From Euptelea pleiosperma (Eukaryota > Streptophyta > Magnoliopsida > Ranunculales > Eupteleaceae): 64,000 bases of DNA. How positions within the stretch are numbered: the stretch's first letter is position 1; the number at the start of each line of letters is the position of its first letter. This document shows, piece by piece, positions 31,352 to 43,507 of this stretch. The stretch spans positions 11,228,435-11,292,434 of the forward strand of contig CM068546.1 in NCBI GenBank assembly GCA_035048495.1. Reading direction: 5' to 3'. Below the pieces are notes generated by a model, which was given only the letters and a program-made list of their open reading frames with translations, had not been told where the DNA came from and ran no database searches. The translations under genes were made by a program, and so were the position numbers.

Positions 31352-31389
31352 CTCATTTCTTACCTGATGATGGACCCACATGGAGTGGA

Positions 31390-31592
31390 CGAATCTAGTC
31401 TGCATTTTGCAGACACTGAAGTATGCAAACATTGTCAGCACTGTTGGATGTCCATTAGAAAACGTGTTATTTCAATGTTTTCAAAAAAATATTTTATAAA
31501 TTAAAAACACATTTTTCAAAGAGCATTCAACAGTGGATACAATGTATGCATACTTTGAAGTTTGCAATCTGTATGCAGACTAGATTTGTCCC
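31390..31592. mobile_element. Single copy of the 25.5-27.4 kb MITE-like unit
   Basis: Begins GAATCTAGTCTGCATT, then TGTTGGATGTCCATTAGAAA and AAATTAAAAACACATTTTTC, and ends GCAGACTAGATTTGTC. It shows that the array unit is a mobile element on its own. Target duplication not seen. Confidence 0.75.
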
Positions 31593-31971
31593 ATGGAAGT
31601 CACGTGTTGGGCAATCCAATAATACATTGAATTGTCCTTGTCATGATCATCGTCATCACCAAAAAGTCAGTTTATTTCAAAACCGCTAACTATATAAAAA
31701 TATTGACCCAAAATAATGACTTAATTGGATGGTCTGGATTTTTCAAATTAAAGTCAATTTTTTCATGAGGTTAAGAATATGGAAATGTCCTATTTTTTTT
31801 GAGGTATGAAAAACTCATTATTGGGTTGGATTATCCAACATGATTTTCATGTGGGTCCTACCGCAAACTGGATGTAAGAAAGTAGTGTTGTTTAGCATCC
31901 AATCACATAATCTGCCGCTATTGATGGAAGACCTTGACTCCTCATTGCCACTTCATTCTTCCTAGCAGCGG
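31593..31971. other. AT-rich non-coding
   Basis: No gene. TTGGGCAATCCAAT (31612) and GGGTTGGATTATCCAA (31825) may be weak inverted ends of another MITE. Confidence 0.3.
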
Positions 31972-32831
31972 TGGAAGCCAGGAAGGGGCTAGGTGGAGGC
32001 ACGTGCCCCGCTCAATTTTCAAAATCTTCTAATAAAAGTTTTTTGATTTCTAAAAATGCCCTTGAAATTTAATTTAGTGCCCCCCCCATATTTTAATAAA
32101 GACTATAAAGTGCCCCCGCACATTCACCATCTATTTTACTTTTTTAAATTATTTATATTGATAGGGATATTTTAGTCTTTTAATATTTTTTATTTTTTAT
32201 TTTTTTGTATTCAAAGCCATGTGTTACAAATTTTATCAATTTATTTTTTTATACTGCATTCAAGCCACCCTATAAATGTCACGTGGAAGACGATTAGAGA
32301 TCCGTGACCGTACAGATGTTTTGAACATCACTAGATGGTCATACTGAGAAAAAAGGTCAGCCGGATTGGTGTTTTCTAACCATTGGATTTGAATCTTTTT
32401 CATAGGTTAAATTTCAAACGTGGATTCAAAAATTATTTTGGCTACATGGATTCAACACTTTGAAAATACCAATCAGGCTGATTTTTGGTCTGTAGGTCTA
32501 CCTAGCGATGTTTAAAACATCAATACGATCATAAATCTCTAAGAACGTGCCACATGGCATTTTTTGGTGCGTCTTCACGCCCTTATAAAATAGCAAACAT
32601 TAAAAAAAAATTCTCCTGTAGCTTTTACCATTATTAAGAGTAGAACTTTGACGATGGATGTCACGTTGATGCCAGATCACAGTGTGAACCAGGTGGCACG
32701 CAATTAGAGTTCACTGACCGTATGTATGCTTGGCCAATCCTAAGGTGCATGTGCATCACACGTGTCCTCCCCTAATATACTACAAGGATTGTGCCCCCCC
32801 TTGTGCAAAATTCTGGCTCCGCCGCTGCTAG
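31972..32831. mobile_element. TIR element (CTAGCAGCGG ends) holding Mutator-MITE fragments
   Basis: The left end is CTAGCAGCGGTGGAAGCCAG, and the complement of the right end is CTAGCAGCGGCGGAGCCAGA. Inside are C-rich strings near both ends (GTGCCCCCCCCAT, GTGCCCCCCCTTG) and, in the middle, two Mutator-MITE fragments (about 32270-32560 and 32640-32780) with GTGACCGTACAGATGTTTT and ACTGACCGTATGTATGCTTG. Target duplication not clear. No ORF. Confidence 0.65.
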
Positions 32832-34255
32832 TTCCTAGCACATGGGCCTCATTATCATAACAATCCAAAGTTGGACCGACATGGAGGTCAGTTTGCTCCT
32901 AAACGATGCATGCACACCAAGTTGGTATATGGTTGTTATACACAGTATCAAAGTGTATGGGCATCCACATCCATTTTTTTATTTTCTCTTTTTATCGAGG
33001 GGTCAGCTGGGCCACATGCCTGGTATGGTTGGGCTAAGACATTGCCTCAGTTGCCGGGTTGGGCTCAAGCTCAATTTCACTTGAGCCTTGAAGGAATAAC
33101 GTACTGGGCTTGAATTTTAACAAAAAGAAGGTCCACAATCTTTGGGCTCATGACCCTCAAAAATGACCCCCAAAAGCGTTCCTTCCGCGGGCCGCAGATG
33201 AAGGACGAATCCGACGGCCAAGGAAATGAACATGGAAGGTCTCACGGCCATGCCCAAGCCAAGCCAAGCCAAGCTGAATGAAATCCGTCGATTAAGGTTC
33301 CAACAAGATAAAACCTTTCCACACCCATTTGGTCGAGGAGATGGCTTAACCCCCTATCATATATTGACATGTGGAGGCGAGGTCAAGGGGAACCGGAAGA
33401 ATTAGTTTTCATTAAAGATATTTTTCTTTTGATATATGTTTCCTTTCTCTCCTTATTAATGCTTTCCTTATCTCTCTCTCTCTCCCCTGCAATTTCTGTC
33501 TATTTTCATTACTTTCCTTTTTCTCTTTATCTCTGCAATTTTTCTCTCTTTATTTCTCTGGGCTTCACCATTTTCTATTGTCCAATTGCTTGCACACCGC
33601 CAAGATCACCCTCTTATTGATCCGACAATTTGCTGGGTCATTTTGTGAAAATAATATTGACGGGTTATCCTTAATCATCTATAACGTGATTTTGTTCTAT
33701 CTTTGCATGTAGGTTTCCTGACCATCCTATCAGTGTGATTAAATAGAATGGTTAAGATCATCCTATCAAGTTGCCTACTGTTTGGACGGTCTGAATTGAT
33801 GGGCATGTGTGATTAATGTGATATGACGTGGTTCAAACTTGAAGTAATTAGTGCAAAAAAATTCTCCTAGTCGTGCTAATTCTAATTTTCAACTCCATAT
33901 TTTAGTATCAAATATTAATCTGATAGGTTTTTGAGAACTCAAAGCCACAGGGGCTGCTAAGCAAATTCAGAAAAGAGGTACTTGTATGTAACTTGTGGTA
34001 ATTTAATACGATAAAACCTCATCGCAAGCCATGGAGTTCACTGTTCCAATATTCCTGTATACCAGTTATTTGCGACAAACGGACATGTTCTCCTTTCAAT
34101 CTTAAAATAATAACTGCGTTTTAACTTTTGAGTTTTGGAGTGCCTGTCCATTGGTATAGTTGCATAACCAAAAGAAGTAATCCTCCCCAATTCAAAGCTT
34201 TCCGGGAGAGAGAAATAACTGCTCAACAACACCACAACATATATCCTAATTCCTT
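32832..34255. other. Non-coding; short repeats only
   Basis: No gene is supported. 33115-33260 is related, in inverted orientation, to 47570-47720 (CCCAAAAGCGTTCCTT, GACGAATCCGACGGCCAAGG). 33300-33365 (CCCATTTGGTCGAGGAGATG) is related to 35020-35080, 49020-49075 and 60240-60300. A CT-rich low-complexity tract lies at 33468-33560. Confidence 0.45.
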
Positions 34256-34625
34256 GTTGGGTTGGGTTCCGGAGACCAACATTTTTGACCAACACCTTGG
34301 CGTACCCTAATAGAAGATGAATCAATGGCTGATTTTTGGTGAAGATGATCTATATGGTGAGGAGATCATCCTCACAAAAATTCAAATTATTCCGATATTC
34401 ATAGACTGGTTTAGAAGTTGAAGAATTATGGACCATCGATTTTTACCGTGTAAATTGAAAACCACATTTAACGGGGTTAAAATTTTCAGAATGGGCTGAT
34501 TTTTTGTTGGGGTCATCTATATGGTGAGGAGATCATCCTCACCAAAAATCAGCCATTGATTCATCCTCTATGAGGGTACGCCAAGGTGTTGGTCAAAAAT
34601 GTTGGTCACCGGAACCCGACCCTAC
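34256..34625. mobile_element. MITE with ~85 bp TIRs
   Basis: 34256-34345 (GGGTTGGGTTCCGGAGACC, CCAACACCTTGGCGTACCCT, AATCAATGGCTGATTTTTGG) and 34535-34625 are inverted repeats. Between them GGTGAGGAGATCATCCTCAC occurs twice (about 34357 and 34523) in the same orientation. No ORF. No clear target duplication. Confidence 0.75.
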
Positions 34626-34626
34626 T

Positions 34627-34805
34627 GAGAAAATTTTTGAAGCGGCGAAAGTTAGAAGCTGCAAAGCAGTGGCCAATCACGTCAAGCCACAATTTGTATT
34701 TGTTTTAAAACAAAAAGCATTTTTGGATTTGTTTTAAAACATCAGGGGATTGTGGCTTGACGCTATTTCGCCGCTTCTAACTTTCGCCAGTTCAAAAATT
34801 TTCTC
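34627..34805. mobile_element. Hairpin MITE, 179 bp (GAGAAAATTTTTGAA ends)
   Basis: Begins GAGAAAATTTTTGAAGCGGC and ends with TTCAAAAATTTTCTC. AAGCGGCGAAAGTTAGAAGC, TCAAGCCACAATTTGT and TGTTTTAAAACA have inverted partners in the right half, so it folds as one hairpin. It abuts the previous MITE directly. Same size and layout as 30730-30907, but unrelated sequence apart from the leading GAG. Confidence 0.8.
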
Positions 34806-35467
34806 CTCTTTAGAAGGCCAGGGAAATAAAAAAGGTAAGGATTTATTTTCTTTTTTAATTTTTTGTAAACAGGATTTATTTACTTTTGGCAGAAACTAAA
34901 TAAAGGAAAGTACGGTGGGTAGGCTTCAATAGAAGAGATAAAAAGCAAAATTAAAGAAAATACCATAAAAATATGCTTCCTACATGTAACTTACTCTTTA
35001 GGTAGCCCTTGCCCTCCCCTCCACGTCACAATGTGATAGGGGCTGAGGCTTCTCCTCAACTAAATGGGTGAGGCAAGTCGGACTCCTCCAACAAAGGCGC
35101 AGTTAATACATCCACGTGTCAGCCGTAGCTTGCCTTCACTGCAACACGCCTAAAATCCATCATGTCAATACGATGGATTTCCTTATTCATCTCTTCCTTT
35201 GCTACAAGCCTGCAACTTTCTCTTTCTTGCCTGTTTTAATCCCTTCTCCTGTTTTGAAGTGGTAGAACACTATAGATCCCTACAATACCTATTTTAATAT
35301 ATATCTCTCTCTCTCTCTCTCGCTTCAGTAGAGAGATCACAACCATCAGGTTTTATTCTGGTTAGAGGGTGCCCTCTATAGAAAGTTGATTTAGGGTTCG
35401 TGAATCCCATTCTAGTTCACGAATCCCATTTTTGGATGTTTAGCCCAATCCTTGATGGATATATTGA
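34806..35467. other. Non-coding; short microsatellite
   Basis: No gene. A (CT)n run lies at about 35304-35322. 35020-35080 matches the CAACTAAATGGGTGAGG repeat family. Confidence 0.4.
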
Positions 35468-35865
35468 TATGCACCATCTTAGCTATACCACCATTTCACC
35501 TTATCAAACCCAAATACTCTTTGAATCTTACTCGACTGTCAGTTGCTAATTTAGTTATCTTCTTCATTTAGAATATCTTTAATAACCGAATCTATTCGAC
35601 TGTTCTTTGCTTAATTAGACATCTATCTCTAGTATAAATGTCTGTTAAATTGGGAAGTATCTCCAGTAGGAATGTTTATTTAATTAGGAAGTCTTTGCCA
35701 ATAAATTGTAATCGTTCCTTGAGAAGAACGGCAAGTTAATTAATCAATTGTTCTACGAGAACTAAGGAGGTTTATGGCCACCTCGAATCGGCCATCTCTC
35801 TCATCTTTTTCTTCTTTTTTCTTTTTATTGAGTTTTGTTCTAATACGATTGTAAAGATTGTATCA
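35468..35865 (+). repeat. 5' LTR of chromovirus copy A
   Basis: About 398 bp, collinear with 38737-39141 and 43508-43903. Ends TATCA directly before ATTGGTATCAGAGCA. The first TG has become TA. Confidence 0.88.
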
Positions 35866-35903
35866 ATTGGTATCAGAGCAACGATCCATGATCATGACTA
35901 ACG

Positions 35904-36808
35904 ATGGCTACGAGACAAGATTCTAGAAGGTTTAAGCAGAGATTCGTTCTTTCAAGGAAGGCCATGGAGAACATACCAACATGTTAGCTGAAATCTTGCA
36001 AAAGCTAACAAACCTTGAAGCAAAGGATGGAGAGAAGATGATGCGAATCAGAACCTTCGCAGACCCCCTGAAAATCTGAGGATTTAAATGCCTACCGTGC
36101 GTCTCGATTTTCCGCGGTTTGATAGCAACGATCTCGAAGGTTGGGTCTACATAGCAGAACAATTCCAACGGTTCAACCAACTCTCAGATGATCAAATGGT
36201 TAAACTTGTATCCTTGCACCTGTCCGAAGATGCTATACCATGGTACCGTTGGATGGAAAAAACCATGGGGACCATTACCTGGGCACAATTTGCACATGCA
36301 TTGTGCACTCGTTTTGGGCCACCTGAAGGTGAAGATCCGGGAGGAGCTCTTTCTAAATTAAGCCAGACTACTACCGTTAGAGAAGTTTAGCCTGGGACAT
36401 CGATGCCAGGGTCAACTCACCATCCTTGAATGGTTTGAACCGAATCACGAGGAAGATAAGCCCCAACCAGCCAACGATGATGAGTAACCACAAGTTTCCG
36501 TGTATGCACTATCAGGATCAAAAGGACCACAAACGATGCGAATACTTGACCAAATCAAATGTCTACCGATTTGCATCCTCATTGACTCGGGAAGTACTCG
36601 CAACTTCATCAATGTGGGCTTACCTCGACGGATCAGGTGCATTACCCAAGATAATCGCCCGCTCGAGATCACCATAGCTGATGGTAAGAAACTTCCAAGC
36701 TGTGGCTTATGTTTTGATATACCATTATTGCTTAACCAGTTCCAATGTGTCATTGACTGTCATGTCCTACCACTTGGGACATACGACATGGTATTGGGCA
36801 TACAATGA
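35904..36808 (+). pseudogene. Chromovirus copy A gag and protease
   Basis: 36088-36390 gives PTVRLDFPRFDSNDLEGWVY, then FNQLSDDQMVKLVSLHLS and TWAQFAHALCTRFGPP, the Retrotrans_gag domain. The zinc knuckle seen in copy B is lost by deletion at about 36388. 36500-36808 carries an aspartic protease with ILIDSGSTRNFI (intact DSG active site). Stops lie between the frames and near the start of gag. Confidence 0.82.
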
Positions 36809-36934
36809 CTCACTTCATTAGGAGAGGTTCTTTGGGATTTTGCATGATTGACCATGATCTTCCATTACACCGATACTCAACACTAACTATATGAAATTCG
36901 AGACTCTCATCCAGAGTTAGTGAACGACTGAACC

Positions 36935-37375
36935 ATGTCCCGTACGGTTGATCAAAGCAAACAAGGAGTTCTCCTACAATTGTGCAACGCTGATGGGAAC
37001 GTTCACCACAATGACATTCCCAACGAGCTCCTCTCTATCACCACATCGTTTGCTGATGTCTTTGATAAACCAAATGGTCTTCTCCTAGTCTGCACACATG
37101 ATCATCAAATTGAGCTCAAATCATACAGCAGTCCGACTAATGTACGACCCTATCGGTATCCTTATTTCCAAAAGAACGAGATTGAGAAGATCGTACGAGA
37201 ACTACAAGAAGCCGGAATTATCCGCTCAAGCACTAGCCCCTATTCTTCACCAGTTCTCTTGGTAGACAGAAAAGACGGCTCGTGGCTAATGTGTGTCTAC
37301 TATCGGGCCCTAAACGACATCACCATCAAAGAGAAGTATCATATTCCTGTTGTCGATGAGTTACATATTAGGTGA
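36935..37375 (+). pseudogene. Chromovirus copy A reverse transcriptase, N-terminal part
   Basis: Contains DHQIELKSYSSPTNVRPYRY, then VRELQEAGIIRSSTSPYSSP and MCVYYRALNDITIKEKYHIP, the first third of the Ty3/gypsy reverse transcriptase. The catalytic YXDD part is absent because the element ends at 37375. Confidence 0.85.
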
Positions 37376-38736
37376 AGACCTACCTGTGTTTTCTTTGAAC
37401 AGTGAATTTCGTTCTCGAATCAGATTCTGATTCCCGTTTGCATTCCATATGCTTCCACTCATGCTTGTGCCGAATTGTTGTCCCGATTCCGCATCACTAC
37501 TCCCTCTACTTTTTCTTGATCAACCGTAATTGATTGCTTGTGAGAAAGATTGTCATGGTCAGTTATATGTAAAACTTAATTAAAATTGTGCCCCCCAATT
37601 TATTATTGGGAGTGACCAATCAGACCATCGACTCCTCAAATTGAGATCAAATTTGGTCATGGCCATTAGTATTTGGCATTAAAGGGAGGCCTACAAGTAT
37701 ACAAACTGATATCGTTTTGAAAACATTTTCATGTACACCTGTGAAAGGGGTAGTGATACTTCCGCGCAAGATTGTCACAGATATCGTTTCGTTGTTATCC
37801 TGCCACTTCAAAGAATTTTCTTTGAGAATCTCTTCCTCTATGACCAAGTTTTAAATTCAAAAATTGATTTAAGGTATTATCCCTAATGCTCATCTTCTCA
37901 AAAATTGGTAAAACTAGCTTTCTTTTCATTTGAATCTTCTATTGTCATCATGGGTTGGTCCTCTTTTATGAACTACCAAAAGAGCTTTGACATTGATGCC
38001 CCCAGTAGTCTTCCGAACCTTCCCCAATGCAAGGGCACATTCCCAAGTACTGCATTGTCTTCATGGAATCTTTAGTGTTTCTTAGGTCATATGGGAAGTT
38101 CATGCCTGAGGAAAAGACCGACCATCTGGACAGCTATGATTCCTAGATACTTCAAAATGGGTGTTGTATTTGTGATGAATTTGTATCGGAATCTTTCATT
38201 TTACGTGTAAATGTTGTACCGACACCATATCAGTCTTGTCTCTTTATGAGTCCCGTATCCTTGCTGTATCTAGGTAACATATCTGAAAAGTGAGCTTATG
38301 ATGTAAAAGGCCCTTAGTTGTTCTTTCTAGGGTTAACTGGACACTACTGATTGGGAGTGCATGAACTTGATTGGATGTTTAATGAAATTTGGGTAATTTG
38401 GTGAGAAATTGGAACATGAGGTAGATACTTCAAAATGGGTGCCGTATCTATATCAGGTACTTCCATTTTTAAGTGTAAATGTTGGATCCACACCATATCA
38501 GTCCTGTATCCTTGTTGTATCTAGGTAACATAGCTGGAAAGTGAGCTTATGATGGAAAAGCCCCTCAGCTGTTCTTTGTTGGGTCAACTAGATACTACTG
38601 ATTGGGAATGCATGAACTTGGTCGGGTGTTTCATGAGATTTCAGAATTTGGTGAGAAATTGGAAAATAAGGTATAGATGTTAGGCCTGCTTGGAGGGTGT
38701 GGAGTGTATGTTCCATGTAGTGGTTAATATATATGA
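37376..38736. other. Non-coding between the two chromovirus copies, with a tandem duplication
   Basis: No gene is recognised. 38144-38421 and 38422-38690 are two direct copies of a ~278 bp unit starting TAGATACTTCAAAATGGGTG and containing GTATCTAGGTAACATA and GCATGAACTTG. Copies differ by about 10%. Confidence 0.7.
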
Positions 38737-39141
38737 TGTGCACCATTTTAGCTATACCATCATTTCACCTTATTAAACCCAAATACTCCTTGAATCTTAC
38801 TCGACTGTCAGCTGCTAATTTAGTTATCTTCTTCATTTAGAATATCTTCAATAACCGAATTTATTCGGCTGTTCTTTGCTTAATTAGACATCTATCTCTA
38901 GTAGGAATGTTTGTTAAATTGGGAAGTATCTCCAGTAGGAATGTTTATTTAATTAGGAAGTCTTTGCCAATAAATTGTAATCGTTCCTTGAGAAGAACGG
39001 CAAGTTAATTAATCAATTGTTCTACGAGAACTAAGGAGGTTTACGGCCACCTCGAATCGGCCATCTCTCTCATCTTTTTCTTCTTTTTTCTTTTTTCTTT
39101 TTATTGAGTTTTGTTCTAATACGATTGTAAGGATCGTATCT
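38737..39141 (+). repeat. 5' LTR of chromovirus copy B
   Basis: 405 bp, collinear with the 3' LTR and with copy A. It is followed by ATTGGTATCAGAGCA, the initiator-Met tRNA primer site. Confidence 0.9.
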
Positions 39142-39169
39142 ATTGGTATCAGAGCAATGATCCACAATC

Positions 39170-40400
39170 ATGACTACTGATGGCTACGGGACAAGATTCC
39201 AGAAGGTTGAAGCAAAGATTCGTTCTCTCAAGGAAGGCCATGGAGAACATACCAACGTGTTAGCTGAAATCTTGCAAAAGCTAAAAAACCTTGAAGCAAA
39301 GGGTGGAGAGGTGGCGCAGCCATGCCAAGAAGATGATGCGAATCAGAACCTTCACAGACACCCTGAAAATATGAGGATTCAAATGCCTACCGTGCGCCTC
39401 GATTTTTCGCGGTTTGACGGCAATGATCTCGAAGGTTGGGTCTACACAACAGAACAATTCCAACGGTTCAACCAACTCTCAGATGACCAAATGGTTAAAC
39501 TTGCATCCTTGCACCTGTCCGGAGATGCTATACCATGGTACTGTTGGATGGAAAAAACCATGGGTACCATTACCTGGGCACAATTTGCACATGCATTGTG
39601 CACTCGTTTTGGGCCACCTGAAGGTGAAGATCCGGGAGGAGCTCTTTCTAAATTAAGCCAGACTACTACCGTTAGAGAATATTAGGCTCAATTCGAAAGA
39701 CTCATCAATTGCAATGTATGATTACCCGAACCATCTTTAATTGGATGCTTCATTTCAGGATTACGCGACGATATCCGAGTGGGTGTCAAGATTTTTCAAC
39801 CGGCTACACTAGGCCTTGTGTACCAACTCGCAGCGTTACATGAGGAATCAACACAAGCTCATCGATGGTATAACTGTCCTATACCCCCAAAATTTTTTTC
39901 CTCCTCTCCACGTCCTGCGATTGAAACATCTACCAAGGAAAATAGTATTGCCCCACCTCCAAAAAGATTGACACCTTCCGACATACTTGAACACCGGAAG
40001 CAAGGGCTCTGCTATAATTGTGACGAGAAGTTTAGCCCGGGACATCGATGCTAGGGTCAACTCGCCATCCTCGAAGGGTTTGAACCGAATCACGAGGAAG
40101 ATGAGCCCCAACCAACTAGTGATGATGAGCAACCACAAGTTTCCGTATATGCACTATCAGGATCAACATGACCACAAACGATGCGAGTACTTGGCCAAAT
40201 CAAATGTCTACCGATTTGCATCCTCATTGACTCGGAAAGTACTCACAACTTCATCACTGTGGGCTTACCTCGACTGATCGGGTGCGTTACCCAAGATGAT
40301 CGCCCGCTCGAGATCACCCTAGCTGATGGTAAGAAACTTCCAAGCCGTTGCTTATGTCATGATATACCATTATTGGTTGACTAGTTCCAATGTGTTTTTG
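39170..40400 (+). pseudogene. Chromovirus copy B gag, zinc knuckle and protease
   Basis: 39170-39685 is an open frame with the Retrotrans_gag domain (PTVRLDFSRFDGNDLEGWVY, HLSGDAIPWYCWMEKTMG). A TAG at 39683-39685 interrupts it. 39779-40054 continues to CYNCDEKFSPGHRC, a CCHC zinc knuckle, and ends at another TAG. 40181-40384 gives the protease with ILIDSESTHNFI: the active-site DSG has become DSE, so it would be inactive even without the stops. Gag would build the particle and the protease would cut the polyprotein. Confidence 0.88.
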
Positions 40401-40591
40401 ACTATCACGTCCTACTACTTGGGACATACGACATGGTATTGGGCTACAATGGCTCGCTTCATTAGGAGAGATTCTTTGGGATTTTGCACGATTGACCATG
40501 ATCTTCCATTGCACCGGTACTCAACACCAACTACATGGGCCTCGAGACTCTCATCCAGAGTTAGTGAACAACCGCACCATGTCCTGTACGA

Positions 40592-41635
40592 TTGATCAAA
40601 GCAAACAAGGAGTTCTCCTATAATTGTGCAACGCTGAGGGGAACGCTCACCACAACGACATTCCCAACGAGCTCCTCGCTATCACCACAGCGTTTGCCAA
40701 TCTCTTTGATGAACCAAATGGTCTTCCCCCAGTCCGCACACATGATCATCGAATCAAGCTCAAATCAGGCAGCAGTCCGACTAATGTACGGCCCTATCGG
40801 TATCATTATTTCTAAAAGAACGAGATTGAGAAGATCGTACGAGAACTCTGAGAAGCCAGAATTATCTACTCAAGCACCAGCTCCTATTCTTCACTAGTTC
40901 TCTTGGTACGCAAAAAAGATGGCTCATGGCGAATGTGTGTCGACTATCGGGCCATAAATGACATCACCATCAAAGATAAATACCCTATTCCTATTGTTGA
41001 TGAGTTATTAGATGAATTGCATGGATTCAGATTCTTCACAAAGTTTGATCTTCGTTCTGGATATCATCAAATCCGGGTACGAGATGAGGACATCCTTAAA
41101 ACTGCTTTTCGTACGCATGAAGGGCATTATGAATTTTTAGTAATGCCCTTTGGTCTTACTAATGCACCATCGACATTCCAAAATTTGATGAATGATATCT
41201 TTAAGGCTCACCTAAGGCGATTTGTCTTAGTCTTTATTGATGACATCCTTGAATATACAGTGCCGATTGGAAGTCTCACTTAAAACATGTATCTACCGTC
41301 CTCCACATACTTTGACAACACCAACTCTATGCTAAGCGATCTAAGTGCACCTTTGGAAGCACTAGCGTGGAATATCTGGGGCATGTAATCTCACATGATG
41401 GTGTACGTGCCGATCCAAAGAAGATATCATGCATGGTTGAATGGCTAGAACCAAGCAACCTCAAGAGTCTCCGCAGCTTCTTGGGATTAACGGGATATTA
41501 TAGAAAATTTATTGCCAACTATGGGAAACTCATCAGCCCTCTCACAGCCCTTCTAAAAAAGGATGCCTTCCATTGGACTGAGGATGCTTCTCGGGCCTTT
41601 GCAACATTGAAGGACGTCATGACATAGGCTCCCGT
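40592..41635 (+). pseudogene. Chromovirus copy B reverse transcriptase
   Basis: 40903-41283 covers the RT fingers and palm: [58 protein letters not shown]. The active-site motif FIDDIL (for YXDD) is present. The frame breaks near 41260, and 41367-41627 gives EYLGHVISHDGVRADPKKIS with LRSFLGLTGYYRKFIANYGK, the RT thumb. The N-terminal part (40624-40902) has stops. Confidence 0.9.
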
Positions 41636-41642
41636 TTTAGCT

Positions 41643-42272
41643 TTGCCTGATTTCTCACAACCATTCATAGTTGAGTGTGATGCTTCTGGATCTGGCATTA
41701 GAAGTGTTCTCATGCAACAAGGCCGCTCCATCGCTTTCCTTAGTAAAGCTCTCATTGGAAAAAGCCTAGGATATTTGACTTATGAGAAGGAACTTCTAGC
41801 TCTCGTGCATGCGGTTGATAAATGGCGACTATATCTTTTTGGCCGACGCTTCATTGTACGGACTGATCATGTAAGCCTCAAACATCTCCTTAGCCAACGC
41901 ATTGTGACCACAGCCCATCAAAAATGGTTAACAAAACTCATGGGTTATGACTATGAGATTGTTTACAAAAAGGGATCCGATAATGTTGCAGCTGATGCAT
42001 TATCTCGTTGTTTTGATGAGGGTACCTCATTTGCAATGACAACAACCGTTTGGAACGGTATTGAAGAGCTCAAATCTTCTTACCACGCTGATCCAGACCT
42101 CATGGGCTTGATTGAATGCATCACAAAAGACCATAACAGCGTACCCCATTATGAGTTTAAGGATGGACTGTTGCGTCAAAAAAATCATTTGGTAATTCCT
42201 TCCATGGCATCCATTCGTTTGAATATTTTAAAGGAATTGCATAACTCCTCTACTGCAGGTCACTCCGACTAA
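41643..42272 (+). pseudogene. Chromovirus copy B RNase H and integrase zinc-binding start
   Basis: A 209-codon open frame. It has FIVECDASGSGIRSVLMQQG, YEKELLALVHAVDKWRLYLF, RTDHVSLKHLLSQR and NVAADALSRC, the usual gypsy RNase H blocks. It ends at LKELHNSSTAGHSD, the HHCC histidine part of integrase, where a frameshift and stop occur (42270). The matching CDTC cysteine pair is read near 42350-42362, followed by TAG. Confidence 0.88.
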
Positions 42273-42383
42273 AAAAAAACTCATAAACGTGTTGCACAAA
42301 CATTCTATTGGCGTGGAATGAAAGGCAAAATTAAACGTTATGTTCAAGAATGTGACACTTGCTAGAGGAACAAATCAGAAAAT

Positions 42384-43015
42384 GTGCACCCCCCAGGTTT
42401 ATTACAACCGTTGCCCATTCTTGATAGAATATGGACCGACTTGTCCATGGATTTTATCGATGGGTTGCCCAAATCCCAAGGCTTCAGCGTTATTTTTGTA
42501 GTGGTGGACCACCTCTCTAAAGCTGCCCATTTTGTGCCCCTTGCTCACCTGTACACTGCTGCTAGTGTGGCCGACTCTTTCATCACAAATATTTTCAAGC
42601 TTCACGGATGCTAACTTCCATAGTCAGTGATCGCGATCCGATTTTCCTTAGTACTTTCTGGAAGGAATTGTGGCGAGGACATGGAACACAACTTCGAATA
42701 AGTACAGCATACCATCCCCAAACAGATGGGCAAACTGAAGTCGTGAATCGCATGTTGGAGACGTACCTTCGTTGCTTTGTGGGTACCAAACCAAATCAAT
42801 GGCCCAAATGGTTGGCTTGGGCCGAGTGGTGGTACAACACCACCTATCACGAAGCTACCAAAATCTCATCGTATGAAGCCATGTACGGACAGCCGCCACC
42901 CACTCTCATCTCGTTTGATGGAGGCTCCCTTGTTCATCACATTGACCTTGAGTTGCGAAGTCGTGATGATCTTTTACGCCTTCTTAAGGAAAATTTGCAT
43001 AATGCATGAGAGCGC
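42384..43015 (+). pseudogene. Chromovirus copy B integrase core
   Basis: 42384-42614 reads RIWTDLSMDFIDGLPKSQGF then VVVDHLSKAAHFVPL. After a frameshift near 42608 the frame continues SIVSDRDPIFLSTFWKELW, STAYHPQTDGQTEVVNRMLE and EWWYNTTYHEATKISSYEAM. The three catalytic residues (D of WTD, D of SDRD, E of QTEVVN) are all present. Only the frameshift and the stop at 43007-43009 break the core. Confidence 0.88.
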
Positions 43016-43480
43016 ATAAAATTACAAGCTGATAAAAAACGCACCGAACGCGTGTTTGCTGTGGGCGATTGGGTGTTCCTTTGCTTATAAACATACCGTC
43101 AGATTTCAGTGGCCTTGCATCACTCCGTGAAATTGGCCCCATGATTCTTTGGACCCTATCGGGTCATCAAACGGATTGGATCAGTTGCTTATAAGCTTGA
43201 ATTACCTGATGGGTCTTGTATACATCCCGTTTTTCATGTTTCGTGGCTTAAGAAAAAGATAGGTGCACATGCTGTCACCTCCACTACTTTGCCACCGTTA
43301 CTGATGCCGGCATCCTTCAAATTGCACCCGTGGCCATTTTGGATCATCGCCTCGTCAAGCGTCACAATCGTGCGGCTACCGAAGTCTTGATTCAGTGGGA
43401 AGGCACTGCACCGGAAGATGCTATTTGGGAGCTGTTGCACACGATCCAACAACGGTTTCCTAATTTTAGCCCTTGAGGAC
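43016..43480 (+). pseudogene. Chromovirus copy B integrase C-terminus and chromodomain
   Basis: Shifted frames give [20 protein letters not shown] then [11 protein letters not shown], the integrase C-terminal GPY/F region. [20 protein letters not shown] and WEGTAPEDAIWE follow, a chromodomain-like end that marks the chromovirus branch. In the family this module steers insertion toward marked chromatin. Several stops are present. Confidence 0.8.
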
Positions 43481-43507
43481 AAGGGCTGTTTCAGGGTGAG
43501 GGAATAA

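Larger units (their letters stand above)
35468..37375 (+). mobile_element. Truncated Ty3/gypsy chromovirus (copy A)
   Basis: An LTR at 35468-35865 is followed by a primer site, GGTATCAGAGCA (35869-35880), then gag, protease and the start of reverse transcriptase. Sequence identity to copy B (38737-43903) stops at 37375, in the middle of RT, where unrelated sequence begins. A ~390 bp part of gag present in copy B (39686-40050) is missing here. No 3' LTR. Confidence 0.88.
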
